Shown: positions 31,577 through 41,546 of the stretch, piece after piece
Numbering within the stretch: position 1 is the first letter of the stretch
How the letters are laid out: every line of letters begins with the position of its first letter
NCBI RefSeq assembly: GCF_000389635.1
Contig: NC_021182.1
Span: forward strand, 4,567,925 to 4,631,924
DNA: 64,000 nt
Origin: Clostridium pasteurianum BC1
GTDB taxonomy: Bacteria > Bacillota > Clostridia > Clostridiales > Clostridiaceae
Reading direction: 5' to 3'
Made by a program: the position numbers and the translations under genes
Notes under the pieces: model-generated
What the model was told of the DNA's origin: nothing
Databases searched by the model: none
What the model saw: only the letters and a program-made list of their open reading frames with translations

Positions 31577-32278
31577 TTAAACATCTAAATAATTAAAATC
31601 TCTGAGTATCCTCTCGCCTAAAAGTAAATCATCCGGAGTTGTCACCTTTATATTCGTATAGCTCCCTTCATATAAAAAGACATTGTATCCACATATTTCA
31701 GCTACCATAGTATCATCCGTCACAGTTATATCTTTATTCATAATATCTTTATGTGCACTTATGATTATATCCCTTTTAAAACTCTGTGGTGTCTGAACAC
31801 AGAATAGTTTATTTCTATCCAATGTATAGTCAGAAAATCCTACATCATTCTTTACTTTAATTGTATCTTTGGGTTTCACACCACAGGCACAGGCTCCATA
31901 CATATTGGCATATTTTATACCATTACATATAATTTTGTGACTAACAAAAGGTCTTGCTCCATCATGAATAAGCACTATATCAGATTCTTTAATAGCATTC
32001 AGACCATTTAATACCGATTGCTGCCTATTCTCTCCACCACATACTATTTTCTTTACTTTGCTAATAGAATATTTTAATACTATTTCACTTCTACAATATT
32101 CCATTTCGTTCTTAGCTGATACTAATATTATACTATCAATGTATTGATTTTTTTCAAATGCTTCTAATGTATACGCCAATAAAGGCTTATCTTTTATTTT
32201 AAGGAATAATTTATTTATTCCTTTGCCCATTCTTGTTCCCTTGCCACCAGCTACTATTATAGCACAGTTTTTTCCCAT
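31577..32278 (-). CDS. ispD: 2-C-methyl-D-erythritol 4-phosphate cytidylyltransferase
   Basis: Third step of the non-mevalonate isoprenoid pathway: transfers CMP from CTP to methylerythritol phosphate. The 233-residue protein has the nucleotidyltransferase loop IIVAGGKGTRMG, the HDGARPFV motif near residue 105, the VQTPQSF segment and TDDTMVAE near 190, all typical of IspD rather than other cytidylyltransferases. It follows the PIN-TRAM gene by 20 bases, the same neighbourhood as yacL-ispD in Bacillus. Confidence 0.96.
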   Translation of the reverse strand: MGKNCAIIVAGGKGTRMGKGINKLFLKIKDKPLLAYTLEAFEKNQYIDSIILVSAKNEMEYCRSEIVLKYSISKVKKIVCGGENRQQSVLNGLNAIKESDIVLIHDGARPFVSHKIICNGIKYANMYGACACGVKPKDTIKVKNDVGFSDYTLDRNKLFCVQTPQSFKRDIIISAHKDIMNKDITVTDDTMVAEICGYNVFLYEGSYTNIKVTTPDDLLLGERILRDFNYLDV

Positions 32279-32298
32279 CTCAATTATAACTCCCTTAC

Positions 32299-33402
32299 CT
32301 AAGCCTTACTTAAGTTTTCCTTCTGTTTAGCGAATATCATTCTTCCTGCTGCAGTTTGTAATACAGATGTAACAGCAACATTAAGAGTTTCACCAATGTG
32401 TTTTCTACCACCTTCTACCACTATCATGGTTCCATCATCCAAGTATGCAATTCCCTGTCCTGATTCTTTACCATCCTTCATAATCGTAATTATCATTTCT
32501 TCTCCTGGTAAAACTACTGGTTTTACAGCATTAGCAAGTTCATTTATATTAAGTACAGGAACGCCTTGAAACTCCGCTACCTTATTTAAATTATAGTCAT
32601 TAGTTACAACTTTACCATTCATGATTTGTGCTAATTTTAAAAGCTTACTATCTACCTCTTCAATATCAGGAAAATCCTTCTCATATATTTGAACATCAAC
32701 GTTCAATTCTTTTTGAATTTTATTTAATATATCTAGCCCTCTCCTACCCCTGTTTCTTTTAAGTCCATCAGAAGAATCAGCTATATGTCTCAGTTCTTGA
32801 AGTACAAAATTTGGTATTATAAGAGTTCCTTCAACAAATCCCGTTTGACAAATATCAAATATTCTACCATCAATTATTACAGATGTATCCAATACTTTTG
32901 CTCCAGATTTAAGCACAGCTTTGTTCTTTTTCTCTTTATTTATACTAACCTTTTTTGCATTAGAAAAAAATAATACTATTTCCTCTCTTTTTTTAATTGC
33001 AATGTCAGCTCCAAAGGCAGCTATTATAAGACATATAATAACTTCTATAAATGTCCACAATATAGACATTCTAGGAAATAAACTAACAAACATGGCCGAT
33101 ATAAACAAACCTACCATAGCACCTGCTGTACCAAAAACAATTTCAGATATTGGTACCTTTTGAATATTATTTTCAAAATACTCCATAGCCTTTGTAATCC
33201 CTTTAACAATCCAAGGTGATATCAAGAAAAATATTAATCCAAGTAATAAAGTACATAAAATTAAAAATAATACCGTTTGAATTACACCACTTTTAGTTAT
33301 CATTATATTAAAATAACGTGTTTCTAGTAGGCCCTCACCTAAAATATATCCTAATACAAGTCCAATTAAGGTTAAAAGCCCTCTCAATAATTTTTTTAAC
33401 AA
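32299..33402 (-). CDS. Membrane PIN-TRAM domain protein (YacL family)
   Basis: Predicted membrane-anchored RNA-binding nuclease of unknown substrate. I place the start at the TTG at 33402, eight bases after GGGAGGTGG, giving 367 residues. The N-terminal part has four hydrophobic segments; a PIN domain follows (VLDTSVIIDGRIFDI, ELRHIADSSD, GRRGLDIL and VTNDYNL, which supply the acidic metal site), and then a TRAM domain ending LQTAAGRMIFA. The order carD-PIN/TRAM-ispD is shared with Bacillus. The longer frame to 33504 is not supported by a ribosome site. Confidence 0.9.
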   Translation of the reverse strand: MLKKLLRGLLTLIGLVLGYILGEGLLETRYFNIMITKSGVIQTVLFLILCTLLLGLIFFLISPWIVKGITKAMEYFENNIQKVPISEIVFGTAGAMVGLFISAMFVSLFPRMSILWTFIEVIICLIIAAFGADIAIKKREEIVLFFSNAKKVSINKEKKNKAVLKSGAKVLDTSVIIDGRIFDICQTGFVEGTLIIPNFVLQELRHIADSSDGLKRNRGRRGLDILNKIQKELNVDVQIYEKDFPDIEEVDSKLLKLAQIMNGKVVTNDYNLNKVAEFQGVPVLNINELANAVKPVVLPGEEMIITIMKDGKESGQGIAYLDDGTMIVVEGGRKHIGETLNVAVTSVLQTAAGRMIFAKQKENLSKA

Positions 33403-33530
33403 TAATTCCACCTCCCTTATAATTATTACCAATTGTTTATTTTTAAATTCACATATAAAAATACCTTTTCTTCTTACTATATTATAACAAAAATTTATTT
33501 TCAATAAAAGTAAACGTTTTTTATAAAATA

Positions 33531-34001
33531 TTAACTTTTTCGAATTAATTCATAAGCCGTATCTATTTCCAAATTAAAAACAAGCATTATTTCACTTACA
33601 ATCATATTTGCTGCCTCCTCAAGTATTTTTTCTTCTCCAGGTGGCATTATTTCCTTATCTTTCATATAATATAGGTCTCTTATAACCTCGGCTATTTTTA
33701 GTATATTGCCAGTATTTATTTTTCTTCTATTTCCTCTATATCTTTTACTCCAATCATTATTAATTTCATCTATATCTTCTTCAATTATTTTTAAAGCAGC
33801 ATTTATCTCATCTTTACCAGATATATGCCTTATATTATAGATATTTATTCTTTCCTTAGGTATATAAAACTTCATATCATTTATTATAAATGTTATAACT
33901 ATATAATTATAAACTTTACCATATAATTCTCTATCTTCTATAGAAGTAACAATTCCAGCTCCATATTTAGGAATAAATATTGTTTCTCCAACTTTTAACA
34001 T
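33531..34001 (-). CDS. CarD/CdnL-like RNA polymerase-binding protein
   Basis: Members bind the beta subunit of RNA polymerase through a Tudor-like domain and modulate promoter opening. The 156-residue protein has this domain in the first 60 residues (VGETIFIPKYGAGIVTSIEDRELYG...YNYIVITF) and a helical C-terminal part with the family stretch IAEVIRDLYYMKDKEIMPPGEEKILEEA. In the family the same domain occurs in the Mfd coupling factor, but the ATPase part is absent here. It is the first gene before the PIN-TRAM gene and ispD. A -10 TATAAT is at 34037-34042. Confidence 0.92.
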   Translation of the reverse strand: MLKVGETIFIPKYGAGIVTSIEDRELYGKVYNYIVITFIINDMKFYIPKERINIYNIRHISGKDEINAALKIIEEDIDEINNDWSKRYRGNRRKINTGNILKIAEVIRDLYYMKDKEIMPPGEEKILEEAANMIVSEIMLVFNLEIDTAYELIRKS

Positions 34002-34075
34002 TCAAATCCCCCTATCAATAAAAGTACTCTTGATTTATTATATAGCTGTACTTAAAAATTTGTACTATACTTTTA

Positions 34076-34105
34076 TTGACAAAATTATATTAAGAATTCT
34101 ATAAT
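34076..34105 (+). promoter_or_regulatory. Sigma-A promoter of the plus-strand orphan gene
   Basis: TTGACA (34076-34081), 18-bp spacer, TATAAT (34100-34105) on the plus strand, about 45 bases before the start codon at 34151. Both hexamers are consensus. The divergent carD-like gene has only a -10 (34037-34042) with a poor -35. Confidence 0.85.
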
Positions 34106-34150
34106 CATTTTATAGACATAAATTAATTGTTTATAGGGGAGATGAGCCTA

Positions 34151-34555
34151 ATGAAGGATATAATTTTTGATGATTTTCAAAATAATGTAGATGCGTCATT
34201 GATAAGACATAGAAGTCTATTAGACATCATGACAAAACTACAAGAATCGGAAAGTAGAATAAATAGAGCTATAGCAAAATCTGTTACTAATTGTGGATGC
34301 ATAAGTATAGAAGCAAAAAAGCAAAAACTCCCAAGTAAAGATTCTGATTTAAGCATTGAAAATTTAAGTCAATGTTTAGAAACACATATAAAAGGAAAAC
34401 TATGTGAGAACTGCAGAGATATAATAGAAAGTGAAATTGGTACTAATCTATTTTATTTAACTTCTCTTTGCAATACTTTAGGACTTAACTTATATGATAT
34501 TTTACTAAAAGAATATGACAAAATTAATACTCTAGGTAAATATAATCTAAGATAG
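34151..34555 (+). CDS. Conserved-looking protein of unknown function with Cys motifs
   Basis: I do not recognise the function. The 134-residue product (start MKDIIFDDFQ at 34151, nine bases after an AGGGGAG site) is soluble, rich in helix-forming residues, and contains the motif TNCGCIS near residue 47 and a CENC pair near residue 85, which could bind a metal or form a disulfide. The end LNTLGLNLYDILLKEYDKINTLGKY looks like a packed helix. It is transcribed alone, with a consensus promoter (34076-34105) and a terminator (34563-34600), against the direction of all neighbours. Confidence 0.85.
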   Translation: MKDIIFDDFQNNVDASLIRHRSLLDIMTKLQESESRINRAIAKSVTNCGCISIEAKKQKLPSKDSDLSIENLSQCLETHIKGKLCENCRDIIESEIGTNLFYLTSLCNTLGLNLYDILLKEYDKINTLGKYNLR

Positions 34556-34562
34556 TATCTAT

Positions 34563-34600
34563 AGAGTTATACAAAATCAAAGTATAACTCTTATTTTATT
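34563..34600 (+). terminator. Terminator of the plus-strand orphan gene
   Basis: AGAGTTATAC (34563-34572) pairs perfectly with GTATAACTCT (34582-34591), followed by TATTTTATT. It starts seven bases after the stop codon and directly precedes repeat copy A. Confidence 0.85.
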
Positions 34601-34601
34601 A

Positions 34602-34760
34602 AGGCATCTGAAAATAAATAACAAGTCAAAGATGCAACGAATATTTTCAATCCAACAAGGAGACAGGTTCTGATGATAGTGAGCTATCAGAGGGTTCTGT
34701 TGACGCAGTAGGATTCAAAATAGGCTAGCATACTAACTTAAATATTTTTTGAAGATGCCT
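34602..34760. mobile_element. Foldback repeat (MITE-like), full copy A
   Basis: A 159-bp element with imperfect terminal inverted repeats: AGGCATCTGAAAATAAATA on the left and AGGCATCTTCAAAAAATAT read inward from the right. About three quarters of it matches the 161-bp copy B at 42222-42382 in the same orientation. The inside has no open frame but a hairpin (34670-34690) around GTGAGCTATC. The right end lies on the disA stop codon. Its size, terminal repeats and lack of coding capacity suggest a non-autonomous transposable element. Confidence 0.8.
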
Positions 34761-35832
34761 AAAATTGCTTATTCAAAATAAATTGTTCCCTAAGCCTTCT
34801 AAGTCCATTCTTTATTGCCTTTGCTCTTGCTTCACCTATTCCTTCTACATTATCAAGATCTTCATAAGATGCCTCCATGACAGCTTTTAACTCCTTGAAA
34901 TGTTTTACTAAATTTTCTATAACATTGCTTGGTATTCTAGGTATTTTACTTATCATCCTATAACCCCTAGGTGAAATAAGAGTATCAACTAATGGAACTC
35001 CATGATATCCAATAAGCTTTGATATTACATCTAAATCTAGGAATTCATCCGAATTCATACTTTGTATACTTTTCTGTACTTCATCATAGTCAATATCGTC
35101 TTCACAATAATCTCTTATGAGAAGTATACCATCCTGCTCAACATTTTTCGCTAATTCATTCAATTGCATGGAAATAAGTCTTCCTTCGTTTCCAAGTTCA
35201 CAAATGTACCTTTCAATTTCAGAAACTATCCTCATCACCATTTCAGTTCTTTGAATGGACGTCACCACATCAAAAAGTGTTGCCAAATCTTGAAATTCAA
35301 GTAAATTCAGATTTGTAACAACTCTCTCTAAGACCGATACATATTTCTCAAGAGTTTGCAATGCCTGATTAGCCTTACCTAATATAATACTACTATCTCT
35401 AAGTACATATTTTATATCATCTTTATAAATTGTTATTACATTTCTTCGTTGAGATATAGCCACTACTATATTCCCTGTTTGTCTTGCAACTCTATGTGCT
35501 GTTCTATGTCTTGTTCCTGTTTCAAAAGTAGGTATTGATGAATCTGGTATAAGCTGAACATTTGCACTTAATATTTTTCTCAAATCTGAGCTTAAAACTA
35601 TAGCACCATCCATTTTAGCTAACTCATATACATAAGATGGACTATACTCTGAATTTATTTTAAAACCTCCATCCATTATATCTAAAATTTCCGAACTATC
35701 ACCTAAAACTATAAGACCACCAGTTTTTGCCCTTAAAATATTCTCTAACCCTTCTCTTAAAGGAGTCCCTGGTGCCATCATTTTTAAAACACACATAAGC
35801 TCTTTATCTTTTTTCAATCTTAATTCATTCAC
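34759..35832 (-). CDS. disA: Diadenylate cyclase / DNA integrity scanning protein DisA
   Basis: Makes cyclic di-AMP from two ATP and scans DNA for damage before sporulation in Bacillus. The 357-residue protein has the DAC domain with its two active-site motifs, DGAIV near residue 75 and RHRTAHR near residue 108, a helical linker, and a C-terminal HhH DNA-binding part ([19 protein letters not shown]). Length is typical. It follows radA by 18 bases. Its TAG stop (34759-34761) is formed partly by the end of repeat copy A, a sign that the element inserted at the very end of the gene. Confidence 0.97.
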   Translation of the reverse strand: MNELRLKKDKELMCVLKMMAPGTPLREGLENILRAKTGGLIVLGDSSEILDIMDGGFKINSEYSPSYVYELAKMDGAIVLSSDLRKILSANVQLIPDSSIPTFETGTRHRTAHRVARQTGNIVVAISQRRNVITIYKDDIKYVLRDSSIILGKANQALQTLEKYVSVLERVVTNLNLLEFQDLATLFDVVTSIQRTEMVMRIVSEIERYICELGNEGRLISMQLNELAKNVEQDGILLIRDYCEDDIDYDEVQKSIQSMNSDEFLDLDVISKLIGYHGVPLVDTLISPRGYRMISKIPRIPSNVIENLVKHFKELKAVMEASYEDLDNVEGIGEARAKAIKNGLRRLREQFILNKQF

Positions 35833-35850
35833 CTTATATCATCACCTTAT

Positions 35851-37203
35851 TCAAAATACTTTATTTACAGCTTCTCTTAATGAAGACACTCCAAATACAT
35901 TCATAGTATTTGTTTTTATTTTTCCCTTATTTCTTACAGGAACTATAATATTTGTAAAGCCCATTTTTTCTGCTTCATTTACAATTCTATCACAGTATGA
36001 AATAGGTCTTACTTCACCTGTAAGTCCTATTTCTCCAACAGCTATCATTTTATCTATATTTATTTTTTTACTCTTTATGCTTGAAATTAAAGCAAGAGCT
36101 AAACCCAAGTCTCCAAAGGTACCAGCTATATCCAAACCACCAACTACATTTACATAAACATCACAATTGTAAAAAGGTATTTTTAACTTTTTTTCTAATA
36201 CTGCTAATATTAAATTAAGCCTTGAAGAATCAACTCCAACAGCTGTCCTTCTTGGCATAATAGCCTTAGTTTCACTGACTAGAGCTTGAATTTCAACTAA
36301 AATTGGCCTAGTACCTTCCATAATCCCTATAACAATAGAACCTTCTTGTTTAAAACTAGTCTCTTCTAAAAATACATTTGAAGGATTATCTACTTCAATA
36401 AGTCCTTCTTCATTCATTTCAAAAACTCCAATTTCACTGGTAGTTCCAAAACGGTTTTTTATAGTTCTCAGTATCCTAAATTCTTCAGTTCTTTCACCCT
36501 CAAAAGAAAGCACACTGTCAACCATATGTTCTAATACCCTAGGGCCTGCTAATTCCCCTTGTTTTGTCACGTGTGCAACTATAAAAAAAGATATTCCTTT
36601 AAGCTTACCTGTTCTCATTATTTCATTTGCGCATTCTCTAACTTGAGATACACTTCCTGGAGCTGAAGCTACTGAAGGTTTAAAAATCGTCTGAATTGAA
36701 TCAATAATAACAAACTTAGGTTCTAGCTGCTCTATTTGATTCATAATAACCTCCATATTGATTTCGGAAAGAATAAAAAGATTATTAGAAGCTACCTTAA
36801 GTCTATCGCCTCTCATTTTAATCTGTTCTTCTGATTCTTCTCCCGAAACATATAATACTTTTCCATATTTCTCAGCAATATTATTGGCACTTTGTAATAA
36901 TAAAGTTGATTTTCCAATGCCAGGTGATCCAGAAATCAAAGTCAAAGAACCTCTAACCAATCCTCCACCTAATACTCTATTTAATTCTTTTATACCTGTA
37001 TTATACCTTTCATGTTCTCCCGATTTTATATTAACTATACATTTAGATTCACTGTTTTTATCTAAAAATGTACTATTTTTATTTTGCTTTGTTAATTCCT
37101 CAACAAAACTATTCCATGTCCCACAGCCAGGACACTTACCCACCCATTTTAAAGACTCATAACCACATTCCTGACATACAAAAGTAGTTTTACTTTTTGG
37201 CAT
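35851..37203 (-). CDS. radA: DNA repair ATPase RadA
   Basis: RecA-like helicase that helps process recombination intermediates. The start is the ATG at 37203 (MPKSKTTFVCQECG), after GGAGGG; nine upstream codons of the frame are spurious. The 450-residue protein has an N-terminal zinc finger (C10, C13, C24, C27), Walker A SGSPGIGKST near residue 87, the RadA-specific KNRFGTT motif near 250, and a C-terminal Lon-like domain (DVYVNVVGGLDI). It lies between clpC and disA, the standard Firmicutes order. Confidence 0.97.
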   Translation of the reverse strand: MPKSKTTFVCQECGYESLKWVGKCPGCGTWNSFVEELTKQNKNSTFLDKNSESKCIVNIKSGEHERYNTGIKELNRVLGGGLVRGSLTLISGSPGIGKSTLLLQSANNIAEKYGKVLYVSGEESEEQIKMRGDRLKVASNNLFILSEINMEVIMNQIEQLEPKFVIIDSIQTIFKPSVASAPGSVSQVRECANEIMRTGKLKGISFFIVAHVTKQGELAGPRVLEHMVDSVLSFEGERTEEFRILRTIKNRFGTTSEIGVFEMNEEGLIEVDNPSNVFLEETSFKQEGSIVIGIMEGTRPILVEIQALVSETKAIMPRRTAVGVDSSRLNLILAVLEKKLKIPFYNCDVYVNVVGGLDIAGTFGDLGLALALISSIKSKKINIDKMIAVGEIGLTGEVRPISYCDRIVNEAEKMGFTNIIVPVRNKGKIKTNTMNVFGVSSLREAVNKVF

Positions 37204-37429
37204 TAACACACCCTCCTGGTAACTACACAAATATTATACAATATTTTTAAGATCTTTGTTATGTGTTATTAAAAGCTATTAAAAATTTTTTAAGATATAT
37301 ACGTATATAAGTTGCAATTAAAATTTTTAATTTAATAAATAGTATTTAGATAATAACTACTCCAATGAAATAAATATTTCATTATGAATACAATTTATTG
37401 TAACATACATTGTAACATACCTAGTAAAA
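37204..37429. other. Intergenic region between clpC terminator and radA
   Basis: About 225 bp, very AT-rich. It holds the radA ribosome site, a likely -10 TATAAT (37233-37238) with a weak -35, a palindrome ATGAAATA-AA-TATTTCAT (37366-37383) and a direct repeat TGTAACATAC (37399-37408 and 37411-37420). No gene seen. Confidence 0.4.
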
Positions 37430-37464
37430 TAAAAGAGGCAGAGAAACCTAAGTCTACTCTGCCT
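37430..37464 (-). terminator. Terminator after clpC
   Basis: AGGCAGAG (37457-37464 read on minus) and CTCTGCCT (37436-37443) form an 8-bp stem, followed by CTTTTATTTT. It separates the ctsR-mcsA-mcsB-clpC transcript from radA-disA, which probably start at a -10 TATAAT at 37233-37238. Confidence 0.85.
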
Positions 37465-37472
37465 AATATAAT

Positions 37473-39911
37473 TTAAGCTTTGGAAAACTCCAATTCATTG
37501 TCATTAACAGTAACTGAAACATTATCTCCTTTATGAAGTGCTCCATTTAGTATTTCTTCTGATATCTTATCTTCTACTATTTTAGTAATGGTTCTTCTTA
37601 AGGGTCTTGCTCCATAAGTTGGATCAAAGCCTTTTTTAGCTAGAAGTTTTTCTGCTTCCTCTGTAAATTTAATGTTAATATCCTGATCTTTTAACCTAAT
37701 GCTCACAGATTCTAACATAAGCTTAACAACTTCTTGTAAATCCTCTTCCAACAGCTGATGGAATACAATTATATCATCAATTCTATTTAGGAACTCTGGT
37801 CTGAAAGATCTTTTTAGTTCTTCCATTATATTTTCTTTCATTTTCTCATATTCGTCTTCTATTTCATTGTTATTTATAGCAAATCCTAAAGACTTTTGCT
37901 TTTTAATAGTTGAAGCCCCAACATTTGATGTTAAAATTATTATTGTATTTCTGAAATTTACTGTTTTTCCTTTACCATCTGTCAATCTTCCATCTTCAAG
38001 AATTTGAAGCAAAATATTAAATACATCTGGATGAGCTTTTTCGATTTCATCAAATAAAACTACTGAATATGGATTTCTTCGAACTTTCTCCGTTAGCTGA
38101 CCACCATCTTCAAAGCCTACATATCCTGGTGGTGAACCAATTAGCCTAGATACAGTATGTTTTTCCATATATTCAGACATATCTATTCTAATTATACTAT
38201 TTTCGTCACCAAACATAGCCTCTGCTAAAGCCTTTGACAATTCAGTCTTTCCAACACCTGTTGGTCCAAGGAATATAAATGAACCTATAGGCCTTTTTGG
38301 ATCTTTAAGTCCAACTCTTGCTCTTCTTACAGCTCTTGAAACTGATTTTACTGCTTCATTCTGACCTATTACCCTCTTATGAAGTATTTCTTCTAACTTC
38401 AATAATTTTTCTGATTCTTTTTCTGTAAGTTTCTCTACAGGTATATTAGCCCATTTTGCTACAACAGCAGCTATCTGTGCCTCAGAGACAATATGATTTT
38501 CAACATCTTTTCTATTTTTCCAATTCTTTTTAAAATCATCTATTTTTTCTTTTAATTCTTTCTCTTTATCTCTTAGTCTTGCAGCTTTCTCAAAATCCTG
38601 CAACCTTATAGCATCTGCTTTTTCTTTTTCAGTTTTTTCAAGCTCTTCCTCCTGATTTTTTAAATCTGGTGGTGCCGTAAGATTTTCTATTCTTACTTTT
38701 GCCCCCGCTTCATCTATAAGATCTATTGCCTTATCTGGTAAATACCTATCTGTAATATATCTGTCAGCTAAATTTACTGCTGCTTCTAGAGCATCATCTG
38801 TAATCTTTACTCTATGATGAGCTTCATATTTATCTCTTAAACCTCTTAATATAAGAACAGCTTCTTCTTTTGATGGTTCACCAACAGTTACTGGCTGAAA
38901 TCTTCTTTCTAATGCTGAATCCTTCTCTATATATTTTCTGTATTCATCTATGGTAGTAGCCCCAATACATTGTATTTCACCTCTAGCTAATGAAGGCTTT
39001 AGTATATTAGATGCATCTATAGCCCCTTCTGCTCCTCCTGCTCCAATTATAGTGTGAATCTCGTCAATAAATAGAATTACATTTCCAGAATTTCTTATCT
39101 CTGTCATAACCCTTTTTAATCTCTCTTCAAATTCACCTCTATATTTCGAGCCAGCTACCATTGAAGAAATATCTAAAGTTACTACTCTTTTATCCTTTAA
39201 TATTTCTGGAATATTCCCTGACACTATTCTTTGTGCCAATCCTTCTGCTATAGCAGTTTTACCAACTCCAGGATCACCAATTAAGCAAGGATTATTTTTT
39301 GTTCTTCTACAAAGAATTTCTAAAACTCTTTGGGTTTCGCCATCTCTTCCTATAACAGGATCAAGTTTTCCCTCTGCCGCCATTACTGTAAGGTCTCTTC
39401 CAAACTGATTCAAGGCAGGAGTTGAATTATTAGCTGAATTAGAAGCTTTATTATTTGTATTATTACCTTCACCAGCTGCTAATTTTTCTAAAATTTCTTT
39501 TCTCAACCTATCAAAATCCGCATTTAAATTACCTAGTATTGTAAAGGCAACACCTTCTCCTTCTCTTATTAATGCTAAGAGTATATGCTCTGGACTTATA
39601 TAGTTGTGATTTAAATTTGTAGCTTCTAGAGCACTAATTTCTAATAATCGCTTAGTTCTGGGAGTTAACGGAACTTCGTTTCTATATAAATCAATGTCTC
39701 CTTTTCCTTCATATTCAGCAATTAAATTTCTTACAGCATCAATTGTTATACCTAAGTTATTAAGTATCTTTTTTGATATACCATTTTCCTCTTTTAGTAT
39801 GCCAAGTAAAATGTGTTCTGTACCTATATAACCATGCTGAAACATTTGTGCCTCTTCTTTAGCATAAAATAATATTTTTTCTGTTCTTTCATTAAACCTA
39901 TTGCTAAACAT
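37473..39911 (-). CDS. clpC: ATP-dependent Clp protease ATPase subunit ClpC
   Basis: AAA+ unfoldase that feeds proteins, including arginine-phosphorylated ones, to ClpP. The 812-residue protein has two Clp N-terminal repeats (residues 1-145), the first ATPase domain with GDPGVGKTA near 213, a middle domain with a UVR-like coiled region ([19 protein letters not shown] near 425), and the second ATPase domain with GPTGVGKTE near 550 and [13 protein letters not shown]. This layout is ClpC, not ClpB or ClpE. It is last in the CtsR-controlled operon. Confidence 0.98.
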   Translation of the reverse strand: MFSNRFNERTEKILFYAKEEAQMFQHGYIGTEHILLGILKEENGISKKILNNLGITIDAVRNLIAEYEGKGDIDLYRNEVPLTPRTKRLLEISALEATNLNHNYISPEHILLALIREGEGVAFTILGNLNADFDRLRKEILEKLAAGEGNNTNNKASNSANNSTPALNQFGRDLTVMAAEGKLDPVIGRDGETQRVLEILCRRTKNNPCLIGDPGVGKTAIAEGLAQRIVSGNIPEILKDKRVVTLDISSMVAGSKYRGEFEERLKRVMTEIRNSGNVILFIDEIHTIIGAGGAEGAIDASNILKPSLARGEIQCIGATTIDEYRKYIEKDSALERRFQPVTVGEPSKEEAVLILRGLRDKYEAHHRVKITDDALEAAVNLADRYITDRYLPDKAIDLIDEAGAKVRIENLTAPPDLKNQEEELEKTEKEKADAIRLQDFEKAARLRDKEKELKEKIDDFKKNWKNRKDVENHIVSEAQIAAVVAKWANIPVEKLTEKESEKLLKLEEILHKRVIGQNEAVKSVSRAVRRARVGLKDPKRPIGSFIFLGPTGVGKTELSKALAEAMFGDENSIIRIDMSEYMEKHTVSRLIGSPPGYVGFEDGGQLTEKVRRNPYSVVLFDEIEKAHPDVFNILLQILEDGRLTDGKGKTVNFRNTIIILTSNVGASTIKKQKSLGFAINNNEIEDEYEKMKENIMEELKRSFRPEFLNRIDDIIVFHQLLEEDLQEVVKLMLESVSIRLKDQDINIKFTEEAEKLLAKKGFDPTYGARPLRRTITKIVEDKISEEILNGALHKGDNVSVTVNDNELEFSKA

Positions 39912-39924
39912 ATTAATTCACCAC

Positions 39925-40947
39925 CTATTTTAATTTTTCCCTAATATAATCTGCTCTTTTTATATTTAGGTCTCTTCCAGTTAATTTATTTTCATATATA
40001 ATACTAAGTGTAGCCGATTGAGTATTTACTAGCAAGTCATTAAGTATATTTTTATTTATATCTTTAATAATTCCCATCTCTACACCCATTCTTATATTGG
40101 ATAATAGTTTTAAACATTCTTTTGAATCTATAACTCTAGCAGACTTTAAAATGCCTAGTGACCTAAATATCTTATCTTCCAATTCGTAATTATATTTCTT
40201 TTTTGCTTGATCTCTAGAAAGTTGTTCTTGATTAATAAGCTGATTCACAACTGCTTTTAAATTAGACAATATATCCTCTTCACTGATTCCAAGAGTTATT
40301 TGATTAGAAATTTGATATAGATTACTATATGCCCCAGAACCTTCTCCATACAATCCTCTGATTGTCATTCCAACCTGAGTTAAAGCATTCAGGACTCCAT
40401 TAATCTGATTATTCATAGTAAGTGCTGGCAAATGCATCATTACTGAAGCTCTCAATCCCGTCCCCACATTAGTGGGACATGCTGTTAAATAACCCAATTT
40501 TTCATCAAAAGCATACTCTATTTTTTCTTCGAGAAAATCATCAAATTTATTACAATAATCTAAAGTTTCCTCTAAATTAAATCCAGAACTTATACATTGT
40601 AATCTTATATGATCCTCTTCATTTATCATAATACTAACAGTTTCATTCTTATCTACAATAAAAGCAGATTTATTTTCATTGTCTATTAATTTATTACTAA
40701 CTAAATGTTTTTCTATAAAAGATCTATTGTAAGTTTTATCATAATCCCATAAATGTATACTTCTAAATTCATCTTTCATATGAGAAGATGTAAAAAATGC
40801 ATTTTCTATTTCTTCCACTAATACTCTAGCCTTATTTTCATCAAGACTATCTGGAAATGGTTCATTTTTAATATTTCTTGCTAATCTTACTCTACTGCTT
40901 ATAACAAAATTATCGGGATTATCATCACACTTTAACCAATTCTGCAT
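39925..40947 (-). CDS. mcsB: Protein-arginine kinase McsB
   Basis: Phosphorylates arginine residues, marking proteins and the repressor CtsR for ClpCP. It is related to creatine kinase: the 340-residue sequence has VISSRVRLARNIKNEPFPD with the nucleotide-binding arginines, the CPTNVGTGLRASVMMHLPAL motif with the catalytic-site Cys near residue 165, and the GEGSGAYSNLYQISNQ loop. Length is typical. It overlaps neither neighbour: mcsA ends two bases before it and clpC starts 14 bases after. Confidence 0.97.
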   Translation of the reverse strand: MQNWLKCDDNPDNFVISSRVRLARNIKNEPFPDSLDENKARVLVEEIENAFFTSSHMKDEFRSIHLWDYDKTYNRSFIEKHLVSNKLIDNENKSAFIVDKNETVSIMINEEDHIRLQCISSGFNLEETLDYCNKFDDFLEEKIEYAFDEKLGYLTACPTNVGTGLRASVMMHLPALTMNNQINGVLNALTQVGMTIRGLYGEGSGAYSNLYQISNQITLGISEEDILSNLKAVVNQLINQEQLSRDQAKKKYNYELEDKIFRSLGILKSARVIDSKECLKLLSNIRMGVEMGIIKDINKNILNDLLVNTQSATLSIIYENKLTGRDLNIKRADYIREKLK

Positions 40948-40948
40948 A

Positions 40949-41473
40949 TTACCCCTCCTTTTCGTTATTTTCCATTACTCTGATTTTGTCTCTAATTAAC
41001 GCTGCCTCTTCATAATTTTCAAGTGCAATAGCTTTTTGCAGATCTTCTTTTAAATTCAGTATTCTCTTTCTTTCAATTATTCCCTTGCCACATTTCTTTG
41101 GTATCTTACCAACGTGTTCTACCTTACCCTGTACTCTATATATCACTGGATTTACAGTGGAACTAAAATTTTTATAACATTCACTGCAGCCAAGTAACCC
41201 CTTCTTCTTAAATTTTGCTAAAGGCATACCGCAATTTTTACATTTTATTTCTAGTCCTTTAGAAATATTTGGAGTTTCACTCATATAATCCATAAGTCCA
41301 CTTAATATATTCTGAAGTGAAAAAGGTGATATTATTCCTATTTCTCCTGAAACATTAAATCCATCAAATTCTTTAGCACAATTTTCACACAAACTAATCT
41401 GTTGTTTATTACCATTTACAATCTTAGTTATATAAAAAGTCGCCTCGTTTTTTTTACATATTTCACATAACAT
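40949..41473 (-). CDS. mcsA: Activator of protein-arginine kinase McsA
   Basis: Zinc-finger partner that activates McsB. The 174-residue protein starts MLCEICKKNEATFYITKI and has two pairs of CxxC motifs: C3/C6 with C29/C32, and CKNC with CSEC near residues 82-105, forming two zinc sites. The C-terminal UVR domain (LQKAIALENYEEAALIRDKI) is the usual contact with ClpC. It lies between ctsR and mcsB. Some zinc fingers of this kind resemble UvrB-interacting proteins, but context settles the assignment. Confidence 0.96.
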   Translation of the reverse strand: MLCEICKKNEATFYITKIVNGNKQQISLCENCAKEFDGFNVSGEIGIISPFSLQNILSGLMDYMSETPNISKGLEIKCKNCGMPLAKFKKKGLLGCSECYKNFSSTVNPVIYRVQGKVEHVGKIPKKCGKGIIERKRILNLKEDLQKAIALENYEEAALIRDKIRVMENNEKEG

Positions 41474-41546
41474 ACCTTTTCAATCCTCCTCTGTAATAAC
41501 AAAAGAATATATTATTATTATATATTTTATACCATTAACTGTAAAC

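Noticed and set aside
34670-34676. CTGATGA, as in a hammerhead ribozyme core, inside repeat copy A
   Set aside because: There is no matching GAAA box or third stem, and copy B lacks the motif.
37399-37420. Direct repeat TGTAACATAC twice, a possible CRISPR-like start
   Set aside because: Only two units, separated by two bases, with no spacers and no cas genes.
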